From positions 1-64,000 of the forward strand of contig JAEWOG010000076.1 of the NCBI GenBank assembly GCA_023460975.1: DNA of 64,000 nucleotides, in the 5' to 3' direction. Below, piece by piece: positions 15,941 to 24,435 of the stretch. The notes under the pieces are model-generated. The model was not told the origin of the DNA, did not search any database, and worked only from the letters and a program-made list of their open reading frames with translations. This DNA comes from Actinomycetes bacterium. Its GTDB lineage: Bacteria; Actinomycetota; Actinomycetes; Propionibacteriales; Nocardioidaceae. Position 1 is the stretch's first letter. The number at the start of each line of letters is the position of its first letter. Made by a program: the position numbers and the translations under genes.

Positions 15941-16870
15941 CTAGCCGGCGAGCAGGGCCGCGATCTCGTCGAAGCCCCGCGCCCGGGCGTGGGCAAGGGC
16001 GCTCACCCCGTCGGCGTCAGTGATGCCGGGGTCGGCACCCGCATCGAGGAGGATCCGTACGATCTCCTGCCAGGGCGCGGTGCCCTCGCCGAGGATGACC
16101 GCCTCCAGCAGGGCGGTCCACCCCAAGTCGTTGACGTGGTTGACGTCGATGTCGGTGTGGGCGGTGACCCAGCGGACGTAGTCGACGTGGCCTCGCTCCG
16201 ATGCGGGGATGATCGAGACCCCGCCGTAGCGGTTGCGCAGCGTCACGTCCGGATCGAGGGAGGTCAGCAGCCGCGTCATCGGCATGGCGCCCGTGACCCC
16301 GGTGACCAGCCACGGGGTGTCGGACTGGTCATCGACCGCGTCCGGGTCGGCTCCCCGGGAGACGAGCACCTCGGCCGCGCCCAGGTGGTTGCCGATGACT
16401 GTCAGCAGGAGAGGCGTACGCCGTCGCGCGTCGCGCGCCTCGACGTCCGCGCCGGCCCGCAGCGCCAGCGCGACCCCGTCAGCATCGCCTTGGTCGGCGG
16501 CCGAGAGCAGCGCGGCGTTGGGGCGCTGCACCGGGTCGTCGGCCCGGTCGAGCAGCACGGCGGTCCGGTCCGCGCCCCGCGCACGGGCGAGATCGGCGGC
16601 CGTGCTGCCCGAGGCATCGCGGACCGTGGCATCCGCGCCGCGGGCCAACAGCGCGCGGACCTCGTCGAGGATCCCGGACTCGGGCCCGGGTGCCCCGACG
16701 GCCTCGAGCAGGGGCGAGGTGGGATCGGGGGTGGGCACGGTGGCCTCCTGGGGAAGGGTCGTGGGTGCGAGAGTCGTACCGGGCTGGTCGGCGTCGATTC
16801 GGCTGCACCCGGAGGAGATGAGGCCCGTGATGACGGCGACGAGCAGGAGGCGGGGGGCACTGCGCGGCAC
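15941..16870 (-). CDS. Ankyrin-repeat lipoprotein
   Basis: 309 aa. The N-terminus MPRSAPRLLLVAVITGLISSGC is a lipoprotein signal with lipobox LISSGC, so the mature protein should be anchored to the outer face of the membrane at Cys22. After a Thr/Pro-rich linker come about six ankyrin repeats, for example LLARGADATVRDASGSTAADLARARG, read in pieces: ALRAGADVEARDARRRTPLL and VSRGADPDAVDDQSDTPWL. Ankyrin repeats mediate protein binding; the partner is unknown. The start is a GTG at 16870. It is divergent from the LacI gene. Confidence 0.85.
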   Translation of the reverse strand: MPRSAPRLLLVAVITGLISSGCSRIDADQPGTTLAPTTLPQEATVPTPDPTSPLLEAVGAPGPESGILDEVRALLARGADATVRDASGSTAADLARARGADRTAVLLDRADDPVQRPNAALLSAADQGDADGVALALRAGADVEARDARRRTPLLLTVIGNHLGAAEVLVSRGADPDAVDDQSDTPWLVTGVTGAMPMTRLLTSLDPDVTLRNRYGGVSIIPASERGHVDYVRWVTAHTDIDVNHVNDLGWTALLEAVILGEGTAPWQEIVRILLDAGADPGITDADGVSALAHARARGFDEIAALLAG

Positions 16871-16904
16871 GTCTCGATGCTGCCACCAGGGTGGTCGCAG
16901 TGGT

Positions 16905-16933
16905 TATGCTGCGAGCAGATTGGAACGTTCAAG
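16905..16933 (+). promoter_or_regulatory. Promoter/operator region of the LacI gene
   Basis: TATGCT (16905-16910) is a plausible -10. Just downstream, TTGGAACGTTCAAG (16920-16933) contains an 8-bp perfect palindrome GAACGTTC with a central CG, the usual look of a LacI-family operator. Placed between -10 and start codon it suggests autorepression. The outer bases are imperfect, so this is tentative. Confidence 0.4.
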
Positions 16934-16951
16934 ACGCCGAACGGGGGACCG

Positions 16952-17995
16952 ATGTCAGGCGAGCAGCAGCCGCACCCGCCCGCGACGCTGGCCGATGTCG
17001 CCCAGCGGGCCGGCGTGTCCCGGCAGACGGTGTCCAATGCGCTCAACAACCCGGACCTGCTGCGCCCCGACACACTCGCCCGCGTGCAGGCGGCCGTGGC
17101 GGAGCTGGGCTACTCGCCCAACCGGGCCGCCCGCAATCTCCGCACCCGCACGTCCTCACTGATCGGCATGCGGATGACGCCGGTGCAGGAGGGCACGGCC
17201 AACGCGGCGATGGACCGCTTCACGCACTCGGTGGTCGAGGCGAGCGAGCGGTTGGGCTACCACCTGCTCCTCTTCCCCGGCGACGATCGCGACCCCGTCA
17301 TCGGCTACGACAACCTCCTGCGCTCGACCGCCGTGGACGCCTTCGTCGTCACCGACACATGGCTGGGCAGCCCCCAGGTGGCGTGGCTGGAGGCGCAGCG
17401 GGCGCCCTTCGTCGCGTTCGGGCGTCCCTGGGACTCCGCCCAGCACGCACACCCGTGGGTTGACGTCGACGGCGCTGCGGGCACCCGGCTGGCCACCGAG
17501 CACCTCATCGGGCTCGGTCACACCCGGATCGCTTGGCTCGGCTGGCGCTCCGAGTCGCCGATCGGGGAGGACCGGCGCTCGGGCTGGGAGGACGCCATGG
17601 GCTCGCGCGGGCTGTCGACGAGCGGACTGGCCGTACGCGTTCCCGACTCCGTCGAGGCTGGCGCCAAGGCTGCCGCAGCCCTGCTCGACGGGCCGGGTCC
17701 AACGGCTGTGGTGTGCGCCTCCGACACCCTCGCCATGGGTGTCCTCCACACGCTGTGGGTGCGCCAGCTCGCTCCGGGCCGCGACGTGGCGGTGGTCGGG
17801 TTCGACGACTCCCAGGTCGCGCAGGTCTACCCGGTCGGACTGACCTCGGTCCGCCAGCCGCTGGAGGAGGCGGCCGTGGAGGTCGTACGGCTCCTGAGCG
17901 GCCTGCTCTCAGGGGCGCCCAGGGAGACCGGGGGGCTGTTGCTGGCGCCCACGCTGGCGGTGCGCGGGTCGACGGATCAGGCCAGCGGCAGGTAG
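16952..17995 (+). CDS. LacI family transcriptional regulator
   Basis: 347 aa. The N-terminal helix-turn-helix and hinge are textbook: TLADVAQRAGVSRQTVSNAL, then NPDLLRPDTLARVQAAVAEL and GYSPNRAARNLRTRTS (residues 10-70). A periplasmic-binding-protein-like effector domain follows (AWLGWRSESPIGEDRRSGWEDAM, read as two parts; TAVVCASDTLAMGVL; VAVVGFDDSQVAQ). The effector is probably a sugar, not identifiable here. I chose the ATG at 16952 with CGGGGGAC upstream, since the long open frame back to 15989 is only antisense to the ankyrin gene. It overlaps the convergent gene at 17977 by 19 bases. Confidence 0.92.
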   Translation: MSGEQQPHPPATLADVAQRAGVSRQTVSNALNNPDLLRPDTLARVQAAVAELGYSPNRAARNLRTRTSSLIGMRMTPVQEGTANAAMDRFTHSVVEASERLGYHLLLFPGDDRDPVIGYDNLLRSTAVDAFVVTDTWLGSPQVAWLEAQRAPFVAFGRPWDSAQHAHPWVDVDGAAGTRLATEHLIGLGHTRIAWLGWRSESPIGEDRRSGWEDAMGSRGLSTSGLAVRVPDSVEAGAKAAAALLDGPGPTAVVCASDTLAMGVLHTLWVRQLAPGRDVAVVGFDDSQVAQVYPVGLTSVRQPLEEAAVEVVRLLSGLLSGAPRETGGLLLAPTLAVRGSTDQASGR

Positions 17996-18762
17996 GCGCC
18001 CACTCCGCGCAGTCGCACGCCGACCGCGGCCGCCGCATCGGTGCGCAGACGCAGCACCCCCGGACGTGCGAGGCCCGTGGCCGCGAGCGTGCCCGCGCGC
18101 ACGAGTGCAGGGTCGGCGCCGATCGAGCGGGCGTACGCCTGGGCAATCTGGTGGCGGGTCACCTCGTCGGCCCCGCCCGCGTGCAGGGTGCCCCGGACAT
18201 CGCTGGCGGCCAGGGCGACCAGCAGGGACGCGAGGTCGGCGACGTGGACGGGAGCGCGCACCATGTCGGTGAAGTAGGTCCCCTCGCAGTGCAGGTGCCG
18301 GCTGCCGGGGCCCAGCACCACCGACGGTCGCACCAGCGCCGCGTCGGCACCCGAGGCGAGCACTGCCGTCTCGCCGGCGGCCTTGGTGGCGGCGTACGTC
18401 CACGCGAGCGGAGTCGGCGAGGCGTCGTCGGGGTACGGCTCCGCGCGCCCGCCGTGGACGCAGTCGGTGGAGACGTGGACCAGCCGCAGGCCCAGCTCGG
18501 AGCAGACGCCGGCCACGTGCGCGGCGCCCACCGTGTTGACGCGCGCCGCGGCCTGCGGGTCCTCGGCGAAGCTCGCCGCGGCATTGATCACCGCGCGGGG
18601 GCGGACGTCGTGGACGAGTGCCTCGACCTGTCGCGCCTCGCCGACGTCGGCGTGCGCCGAGCGGGCCCCGACGACCTCCCAGCCAGCCTCGCGCGCGGCG
18701 GCGACCACGGCCTCCCCGACGTACCCACCGGCGCCCAGCACGAGCATCCGGCCGGGGCTCAC
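17977..18762 (-). CDS. RmlD-like NAD(P)-dependent sugar-nucleotide reductase/epimerase
   Basis: 261 aa from the GTG at 18762, which overlaps the upstream stop as GTGA. It has an extended-SDR Rossmann start MLVLGAGGYVGEAVV, VINAAA, LVHVSTDCVHGG (the dTDP-4-dehydrorhamnose reductase STDxVF-like strand) and the catalytic YAATKAAGE (YxxxK). This matches the RmlD/sugar-nucleotide-binding family, which reduces 4-keto sugars, but there are no rml genes nearby, so the actual substrate is open. It is translationally coupled to the methyltransferase. The ATG at 18747 is an alternative start. Confidence 0.8.
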   Translation of the reverse strand: MSPGRMLVLGAGGYVGEAVVAAAREAGWEVVGARSAHADVGEARQVEALVHDVRPRAVINAAASFAEDPQAAARVNTVGAAHVAGVCSELGLRLVHVSTDCVHGGRAEPYPDDASPTPLAWTYAATKAAGETAVLASGADAALVRPSVVLGPGSRHLHCEGTYFTDMVRAPVHVADLASLLVALAASDVRGTLHAGGADEVTRHQIAQAYARSIGADPALVRAGTLAATGLARPGVLRLRTDAAAAVGVRLRGVGAYLPLA

Positions 18763-19448
18763 CACGTGCGCCACCACAGGTTGACGGCATAGTCGACCTC
18801 GGTGCCGGAGTGCTCGGCCAGCACCGCCTCGGCCACCTCGCGCGTGAACTCGATGCGCACGACGGCCTCCAGATCGGCGCTGGAGTCGAACGACCATCCC
18901 ATGTCGATCTGGCTGCGCTGCCAGCCGTGGGCGAACCAGAACTTCTCCACCGCAGCCGGGTCCACGTCGGGGTAGCCGCGGCGGAACCAGCCGCCGAACG
19001 TCGAACGGGTCGGGTCGTTGTCGATCACGAACGCGGTGCCCCCGCGGCGCATCACCCGGTCGAGGGAGGCCAGACCGGGCTCGCTGCCGGGCCCGAAGAA
19101 GTACGCCCACCGCGCGTGCGCCACGTCCACCGAGGCGTCGGGCACGGGCAGTGACTGCGCGGTGCCGTCGAGCACCTCCACCGTGGCGAGCCGCTTCGTA
19201 CGACGGCGCGCCAGGGCCGCCAGCGGCGGGTGTGGCTCGACGCCGACGACGCGCGCCGCACGCTCGGCCCACCGGGGCAGGTGGAACCCACTGCCGCAGC
19301 CGATGTCGAGCATCGTGCGGCCCGCCCAGTCGCCCAGGCGGGCCATCTCGGCCTCGATGCGGCCGTACGGGTCAGCAGCGCGGTTCTCGAGCTCGTAGAC
19401 CTGGGGGCTGTTCCAGATGTTCGGGCTCGGGCGTACGCCGTGCGCCAT
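18759..19448 (-). CDS. Class I SAM-dependent methyltransferase
   Basis: 229 aa. Motif I is TMLDIGCGSGFHLPRWA, then the acidic post-I VVGVEPHPP, VEVLDGTAQSLPVPDASVDVAHARWAY in two consecutive parts (motifs II/III) and RGGTAFVIDND. The N-terminus NIWNSPQVYELENRAADP resembles a group of uncharacterised actinobacterial methyltransferases. The substrate is not predictable. It overlaps the RmlD-like gene by 4 bases, so a sugar-modification pair is possible but unproven. Confidence 0.88.
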   Translation of the reverse strand: MAHGVRPSPNIWNSPQVYELENRAADPYGRIEAEMARLGDWAGRTMLDIGCGSGFHLPRWAERAARVVGVEPHPPLAALARRRTKRLATVEVLDGTAQSLPVPDASVDVAHARWAYFFGPGSEPGLASLDRVMRRGGTAFVIDNDPTRSTFGGWFRRGYPDVDPAAVEKFWFAHGWQRSQIDMGWSFDSSADLEAVVRIEFTREVAEAVLAEHSGTEVDYAVNLWWRTW

Positions 19449-19475
19449 CTCTGACCCTGAGGTGGTGGGAGTGCC

Positions 19476-20114
19476 TCAGATGCGGACGAGGCCGTTGGGG
19501 GTGCTGAAGGTCGCGGCCAGGATGCCGGGGGTGCCGTTGGGGGCGACCCACTCGACCTTGACGTCCTCCAGCGCGTCCTCGACGGCCTTGCCGAGCCACT
19601 CGCTGACGCGGTTGGGGTCGCCGGCGATCTCGAGCGAGGTCAGGGCCCACGGGGCGGTGCCGCCAGCGCCGGGGCGCTTGTCGTGGTCGGACTCCCACTG
19701 GATGAAGAACGGCAGCTGCGGGTCGGAGCGCAACCCGTTGACACCGATCTGGCGCCAGCGCAGCTCCTCGCCGTCGGGGAGCTTGCGGCTGCCCTCGACC
19801 GACTCACGTCCGAGCCGGCGCTCGACGTCCTCGAGGTTGCGGCAGGCCACGACCCAGCCGAGCCAGCCGCCACCGAGCGAGGAGCGCTCGCGGACGGCCT
19901 GACCGAACGGTGCCTTGTCGCTGGCCGGGTGGTCGAGGACCTCGACGATCTCGAGGTAGGTGTTCCCCATCAGGGGGAACGTCCGGTTGCGGGTCCCGAA
20001 GCGTGGGTGGACGCCTCCCGCGACGATTTCGGCACCGAGCAGTCCCCCGATGCGCTGGGCAGTTGCGTCGAGCCCGTCAGGGCCGGCGGCGAAGGAGATG
20101 TGATCCAGGCGCAT
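19476..20114 (-). CDS. Glyoxalase-like (VOC superfamily) domain protein
   Basis: 212 aa from the ATG at 20114. The start MRLDHISFAAGPDGL has the His typical of VOC metal sites, and GNTYLEIVEVLDHP has the paired Glu. Length and layout match the single-chain Glyoxalase_3-type family (two beta-alpha-beta-beta-beta modules). The metal ligand and substrate are unknown. A CACAAT hexamer lies 6 bases before the ATG on the minus strand, again suggesting a leaderless transcript. The longer ORF to 20174 begins with low-complexity sequence and is not favoured. Confidence 0.8.
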   Translation of the reverse strand: MRLDHISFAAGPDGLDATAQRIGGLLGAEIVAGGVHPRFGTRNRTFPLMGNTYLEIVEVLDHPASDKAPFGQAVRERSSLGGGWLGWVVACRNLEDVERRLGRESVEGSRKLPDGEELRWRQIGVNGLRSDPQLPFFIQWESDHDKRPGAGGTAPWALTSLEIAGDPNRVSEWLGKAVEDALEDVKVEWVAPNGTPGILAATFSTPNGLVRI

Positions 20115-20258
20115 ACCGTGATTGTGAATCGCGGTGTCGTGACGTCCGACACCGGGGTCGTGGTGTCTTGACATCGAGATTCGGTCGTGCCATCCCCGCG
20201 GAGGCGCGTCAGCGGCGTGGATGCGCCATTCGGTGGGGGTTTTGCGTCGGTACGCCCG

Positions 20259-21026
20259 TCAGCGCGGGTCGGCGGGGTGCAGCGCCAGAGCGGAGCGGCT
20301 GCGCAGGTGCGCGGTGCAGTGGCCCACCAGCGCGTCGTACGCCGCGCGCCCCATCAGCGCCACCAGCTCCGGCTCGTGGGTGACGAAAACGGGTTCGACG
20401 GCGACGTGGGCCTCGGTGTTGCCCGAGCAGTACCAGTCGAGGTCGTGCCCGCCCGGACCCCAGCCGCGGCGGTCGTACTCGCCGATGCTGACCTCCGTGT
20501 ACGCCGTCGAGTCGGTGCGCTCCACCTCGCGGAACTGGCGCCGGATCGGCAACTGCCAGCACACGTCGGGCTTGGTCTCCAACGGGTTGCGCCCCTGCGC
20601 CAGCGCCAGGCCGTGCAGCGCGCAGCCCGCCCCGCCGGCGAAGTCGGGACGGTTCTGGAACACGCACGCCTGCTGTGAGTCGTGGATCACCGTCAGCGTC
20701 TTGCGCTCGCCCTCGTCGTCGACCTCGGTCCAGTCCTCGGCGCCCAGGTCGTGGTCCGGCCCGGGATGGAACTGCCACTGCTCGGGGGTCAGCTGCGTGA
20801 CGAAACCGGCCACTCGCGCCTCGTCCTCGGCGTCCGCGAAGTGCGCACCCAACGTGCAACACCCCACATCGGGCGCGTCGGCGTAGATGCCCCGGCAGCC
20901 GGATCCGAAGATGCACATGAAGCTGCTGGTCAGCCACGTCAGGTCGCACCGGAACACCTGGTCGGCGTCGTCGGGGTCGGTGAACTCGACGAACGCGCGG
21001 GGGAAGTCGAGATCCACTTCGCTCAC
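20259..21026 (-). CDS. Cys-rich conserved protein of unknown function
   Basis: 255 aa, starting at the GTG at 21026. It contains many Cys in clusters: RCDLTW, MCIFGSGCRG, DVGCCTLGAHF, ACVFQ, GCALHGLALAQG, DVCWQLP, WYCSG and GHCTAHL. The arrangement resembles DUF3109/YkgJ-type proteins presumed to bind an iron-sulfur cluster or zinc, but I cannot name the family with certainty. TAGCAT (minus strand, 21038-21033) ends 6 bases before the start codon. It is divergent from the ppx gene. Confidence 0.7.
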   Translation of the reverse strand: MSEVDLDFPRAFVEFTDPDDADQVFRCDLTWLTSSFMCIFGSGCRGIYADAPDVGCCTLGAHFADAEDEARVAGFVTQLTPEQWQFHPGPDHDLGAEDWTEVDDEGERKTLTVIHDSQQACVFQNRPDFAGGAGCALHGLALAQGRNPLETKPDVCWQLPIRRQFREVERTDSTAYTEVSIGEYDRRGWGPGGHDLDWYCSGNTEAHVAVEPVFVTHEPELVALMGRAAYDALVGHCTAHLRSRSALALHPADPR

Positions 21027-21032
21027 ACGGCG

Positions 21033-21038
21033 ATGCTA
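21033..21038 (-). promoter_or_regulatory. -10 element, leaderless start
   Basis: TAGCAT on the minus strand, 6 bases before the GTG at 21026; no ribosome-binding site. Confidence 0.5.
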
Positions 21039-21082
21039 GCCGCGACGGGGCGGATGGGACGCGCCGATCTCCGCTGGCGCGG

Positions 21083-21088
21083 TAGTTT
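21083..21088 (+). promoter_or_regulatory. -10 element, leaderless start
   Basis: TAGTTT ends 6 bases before the ATG at 21095; no ribosome-binding site between. Confidence 0.5.
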
Positions 21089-21094
21089 GCCACC

Positions 21095-22102
21095 ATGCGA
21101 CTGGGCGTGCTCGACATCGGCTCCAACACCGGCCACCTGCTGGTCGTCGACGCCGATGCCGGCTCTGCGCCGCTGCCCGCGTACTCCTTCAAGGAGCCGC
21201 TGCGACTCGCCGAGCACCTCGATGACGACGGGGCCGTGGTCCGTCGCGGGGTGGAGGCGCTCACCGACTTCTGCCGGGGCGCCGTTGAGATCGCGGCCGA
21301 GAAGGGCTGCCAGGAGATGTTGGCGTTCGCGACCTCCGCGGTGCGTGACTCCGTCAACTCCGACGAGGTGCTGGCCGAGGTGGCCGAGCGCACCGGCGTA
21401 CAGCTCGAGGTGTTGTCGGGTGAGGACGAGGCGCGCCTGACGTTCCTGGCCGTACGCCGCTGGTTCGGCTGGTCCGCCGGACGCCTCATGCTCTTCGACA
21501 TCGGCGGCGGTTCGCTGGAGATCGCCAACGGCACCGACGAGGCCCCCGACGTCGCACAGTCCCTGCCGCTGGGTGCGGCGCGGCTGGCGACGACGTGGTT
21601 CCGCGACGCCGGCCTCGCCCCGGCCTCCGCCCAGGGGCCGCGGCCGGATGCGGACCAGATCAAGGAGCTGCGGCTGTCCATCCGCGCCGCCATCGCCACC
21701 GCCGCCGGGCAGTTGCTGCGGCCCGGGACGCCCGACCGCGCCGCGGCCACGTCCAAGACGTTCCGGTCGCTGGCCCGCATCTGCGGCGCCGCCGCCAGCG
21801 GGGAGGGCCCGCTGGTGCCGCGGACGCTCGAGAAGGCGGCGTTGGAGGAGTGGATCCCCAAGCTGATGACGATGGGTCACGAGGAGCTCGCGACGCTGCC
21901 CGGCGTCTCGCCGAGCCGGACGCACCAGATCGTGCCCGGCGCCCTGGTCGCCGAGGCGTGCATGGACATCTTCGACCTGCCGGTCCTCGAGGTGTGCCCG
22001 TGGGCGCTGCGCGAGGGAATCATCCTGGAGCGGCTCGACCAGATGTCGGTCGTGGCCCCCCGCGTCAGTGCCCCGAACGCCCTCGCCGCAGGGAGGGGCT
22101 GA
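21095..22102 (+). CDS. Ppx/GppA family exopolyphosphatase
   Basis: 335 aa, the short single-module form found in actinobacteria. It cleaves terminal phosphate from polyphosphate and/or pppGpp, linking phosphate stores and the stringent response. The ASKHA motifs are LGVLDIGSNTGHLLVVDA (phosphate 1), FATSAVRDSVNSDEVL, GEDEARLTFLAVRRWFGW, MLFDIGGGSLEIANG (phosphate 2) and CPWALREGIILERL near the C-terminus. The next gene begins 1 base after its stop, so both are co-transcribed. Confidence 0.93.
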   Translation: MRLGVLDIGSNTGHLLVVDADAGSAPLPAYSFKEPLRLAEHLDDDGAVVRRGVEALTDFCRGAVEIAAEKGCQEMLAFATSAVRDSVNSDEVLAEVAERTGVQLEVLSGEDEARLTFLAVRRWFGWSAGRLMLFDIGGGSLEIANGTDEAPDVAQSLPLGAARLATTWFRDAGLAPASAQGPRPDADQIKELRLSIRAAIATAAGQLLRPGTPDRAAATSKTFRSLARICGAAASGEGPLVPRTLEKAALEEWIPKLMTMGHEELATLPGVSPSRTHQIVPGALVAEACMDIFDLPVLEVCPWALREGIILERLDQMSVVAPRVSAPNALAAGRG

Positions 22103-22103
22103 C

Positions 22104-22886
22104 ATGCCGTTGGTGGGGCTGTCCAACGCATCGGTCTATCCCGAGTCGACCGCCCACGCCTTCTCGTGGGCGGCGGCACTGGGCTACGACGCCGTCGAGG
22201 TGATGGTCGGCGTCGACTCGCTGAGCCAGCAGGTCTCCGCGGTGCGCCAGCTCAGCGAGCACCATGGCGTACCGATCTGCGCGGTGCACTCGCCGTGCCT
22301 GCTGTTCACCCAGCGCGTGTGGGGCACCGACCCCTGGGGCAAGCTCGAACGCTCCGCCGAGATGGCCGAGGCGGTCGGGGCCGACGTCGTCGTGGTGCAC
22401 CCGCCGTTTCGCTGGCAGCGCGAGTACGCTCAGGGATTCGTCGAGGGGATCGCGTCGCTGGAGGAGCGCACGGGGATCGCGTTCGCGGTCGAGAACATGT
22501 ATCCGTGGCGGGCCTCGTCGCGCTCGATGGAGATGTACGCGCCCCACTGGGACCCCAGCCGGGAGGCGTACGCGAACACGACCATCGATCTGTCCCACGC
22601 CGCGATCGCCAGCAGCAACGTGATCGCGATGGCGGACCGGATGGGGGAGCGGCTGCGTCACATCCACCTGACCGACGGCACCGGCTCCGCCAAGGACGAG
22701 CACCTGGTCCCCGGTCGCGGGACGATGGGGGCCGCGGAATTCCTGCAGCACCTCGTCGCGAAGGAGTTCACGGGGCACGTGGTGCTGGAGATCAACACGC
22801 GGCGGTGCAACTCCGTCGCCGAGCGCGAGGCCGACCTGCGCGAAGCGCTGCAGTTCGCCCGACTGCACCTGGGTCAGGCCACCTGA
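22104..22886 (+). CDS. Sugar phosphate isomerase/epimerase (TIM-barrel, AP endonuclease 2 family)
   Basis: 260 aa from the ATG at 22104, with GGGAGGGG 5 bases upstream. Xylose-isomerase-like TIM-barrel features include VGLSNASVYPE, YDAVEVMVGVDSL, CAVHSPCLL, VVVHPPFRWQ, FAVENMYPW, TIDLSHAAIA, HIHLTDG and LEINTRR. The His/Glu/Asp residues on strand ends are the usual metal ligands of this superfamily. The substrate is unknown. Pairing with Ppx/GppA is a recurrent actinobacterial arrangement. Confidence 0.85.
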   Translation: MPLVGLSNASVYPESTAHAFSWAAALGYDAVEVMVGVDSLSQQVSAVRQLSEHHGVPICAVHSPCLLFTQRVWGTDPWGKLERSAEMAEAVGADVVVVHPPFRWQREYAQGFVEGIASLEERTGIAFAVENMYPWRASSRSMEMYAPHWDPSREAYANTTIDLSHAAIASSNVIAMADRMGERLRHIHLTDGTGSAKDEHLVPGRGTMGAAEFLQHLVAKEFTGHVVLEINTRRCNSVAEREADLREALQFARLHLGQAT

Positions 22887-22911
22887 CCCACCCCTCACCT
22901 CAGGAGGCGAC

Positions 22912-23613
22912 ATGGCGGCGCTCGTCGAGATTCGTGGACTGGACGTCGTGCGTGGACGTACCCGCGTCCTGTCGGGCCTCGACCTCGACATCGGTGCCGG
23001 GGTCACCGGCCTGCTGGGTCCCAGCGGCTGCGGCAAGACCACCCTCATGCGCTGCGTCGTGGGGGTTCAGCGGATCGCCGGCGGCACCGTGACGGTGGCC
23101 GGTCAGGAGGCGGGATCCAAGGCGCTGCGGCGCCGGGTCGGCTACGTCACCCAAGCCGCGAGTGTGTACGACGACCTCACCGTCGTGGAGAACCTGCGCT
23201 TCTTCGCGGCCGTCCTGGGGGCCACCGACGCCGACGTCCAGCGCACGCTCGACGAGGTGGGCCTGCGCCCGGAGGGCGGCCAGGTGGTGCACACGCTCTC
23301 GGGCGGGCAGGGCTCCCGCGTGAGCCTGGCCGTGGCCCTGCTCGGGCGCCCCGACCTGCTCGTGCTCGATGAGCCGACCGTCGGCCTGGACCCCGTCCTG
23401 CGGCGCGACCTGTGGCGCCTGTTCCACGACCTCGCCGAGGCCGGGGCCGCGGTGCTGGTCTCCAGCCACGTCATGGACGAGGCCGAACGCTGCGACCGAC
23501 TGCTGCTGATGCGCGAGGGCAGCATCGTGGCGGACGGGCCGCCAGATCTCGTCCGGGGTGAGGCGCGCTCGGTCGAGGAGGCCTTCCTGCGACTGGTTGA
23601 GGCGCAGCCATGA
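22912..23613 (+). CDS. ABC transporter ATP-binding protein (ABC-2 exporter)
   Basis: 233 aa. Walker A GPSGCGKTTLMR, Q-loop YVTQAASVYDDLTV, signature LSGGQGSRVSLAVALLG, Walker B LLVLDEP with D-loop TVGLDP, and H-loop VSSHVMDEAERCD. AGGAGG lies 6 bases before the ATG. The preference for the CcmA/NatA type and the following ABC-2 permease (overlapping by 4 bases) mark a drug/antibiotic-type efflux pair; the cargo is unknown. Confidence 0.93.
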   Translation: MAALVEIRGLDVVRGRTRVLSGLDLDIGAGVTGLLGPSGCGKTTLMRCVVGVQRIAGGTVTVAGQEAGSKALRRRVGYVTQAASVYDDLTVVENLRFFAAVLGATDADVQRTLDEVGLRPEGGQVVHTLSGGQGSRVSLAVALLGRPDLLVLDEPTVGLDPVLRRDLWRLFHDLAEAGAAVLVSSHVMDEAERCDRLLLMREGSIVADGPPDLVRGEARSVEEAFLRLVEAQP

Positions 23614-24347
23614 CGCCCCGGATCACGCTGGCCCTCGCGCGGCGCGTCCTCGCGCAGATGCGGCGCGACCACCGCAGCATGGTGATGCTGCTGGCGCTGC
23701 CGACGGTGCTCATGGCTGTCCTGTGGTGGGTGTTCAGCGACGTTCCGGGCTCGGGGTTCGACCGGGTGGCGCCGGCGCTCCTGGCGATGTTCCCGTTCTT
23801 CGTCATGTTCCTCGTGACCAGCGTGACGACGCTGCGCGAGCGCTCCGGAGGCACGCTGGAGCGGCTGCTGGCGATGCCGATGGGGCGGGGCGACTTCCTC
23901 CTCGGCTACGCGCTCGCGTTCGGCCTGCTGGCCGCCCTCCAGGCGGCGCTGGCGGTCGGCGTCAGCGTGGGCCTGCTGGGGATGGAGGTCAACGGGTCGG
24001 TGTGGCTGTTGGGCCTGGTGGCGGTGAGCGACGGGGTGCTGGGCACCGCGCTGGGGCTGTGGGTGAGCGCGTTCGCCCGCACCGAGTTCCAGGCCGTGCA
24101 GTTCATGCCGGCTGTCGTCGTGCCGCAGATGCTCCTGTGCGGTGCTCTCGTGGCCCGCGAGGACATGCCGCGGGCCTTGGAGGTCATCGGTGACGTGCTG
24201 CCGCTGTCGTTCGCCGTGGACGCCACCCAGGGGCTGGTCGCGGGCGCCGCAGGCGCTGAGGTGTGGCTGGATCTGGCGGTGGTCCTGGGGTTCGTGGTCC
24301 TCGGGCTCGTCCTGGGCGGCGCGACTCTGCAGCGGCGTACCCCCTGA
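23610..24347 (+). CDS. ABC-2 type transporter permease
   Basis: 245 aa with six predicted membrane segments, for example MVMLLALPTVLMAVLWWVFS, LLAMFPFFVMFLVTSVT, LGYALAFGLLAALQAALAVG, LLGLVAVSDGVLGTALGLWV, FMPAVVVPQMLLCGALV and LDLAVVLGFVVLGLVLGG. The motif LRERSGGTLERLLAMPM is characteristic of ABC-2 permeases. It partners with the ATPase upstream (ATGA overlap). A hairpin ends the unit. Confidence 0.92.
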   Translation: MTPRITLALARRVLAQMRRDHRSMVMLLALPTVLMAVLWWVFSDVPGSGFDRVAPALLAMFPFFVMFLVTSVTTLRERSGGTLERLLAMPMGRGDFLLGYALAFGLLAALQAALAVGVSVGLLGMEVNGSVWLLGLVAVSDGVLGTALGLWVSAFARTEFQAVQFMPAVVVPQMLLCGALVAREDMPRALEVIGDVLPLSFAVDATQGLVAGAAGAEVWLDLAVVLGFVVLGLVLGGATLQRRTP

Positions 24348-24360
24348 GGTCGGGCCTGGT

Positions 24361-24382
24361 CACCGGGAGCCTCCTCCCGGTG
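24361..24382 (+). terminator. Hairpin after the ABC exporter
   Basis: CACCGGGAG (24361-24369) pairs perfectly with CTCCCGGTG (24374-24382) over a 4-nt loop, 13 bases after the permease stop. Confidence 0.65.
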
Positions 24383-24422
24383 CGCCTTCCCGGGGGGCGC
24401 GGCCGCGCCACACCCCCGCGGC

Positions 24423-24428
24423 TAGGGT
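24423..24428 (+). promoter_or_regulatory. -10 element of the proline dehydrogenase gene
   Basis: TAGGGT ends 7 bases before the ATG at 24436. A GAGG also lies in the gap, so the transcript may be leaderless or nearly so. Confidence 0.5.
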
Positions 24429-24435
24429 GAGGAAC

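Noticed and set aside
15989..16951. N-terminal extension of the LacI regulator
   Set aside because: It is antisense to the ankyrin lipoprotein and unlike LacI proteins; the HTH begins right after the ATG at 16952.
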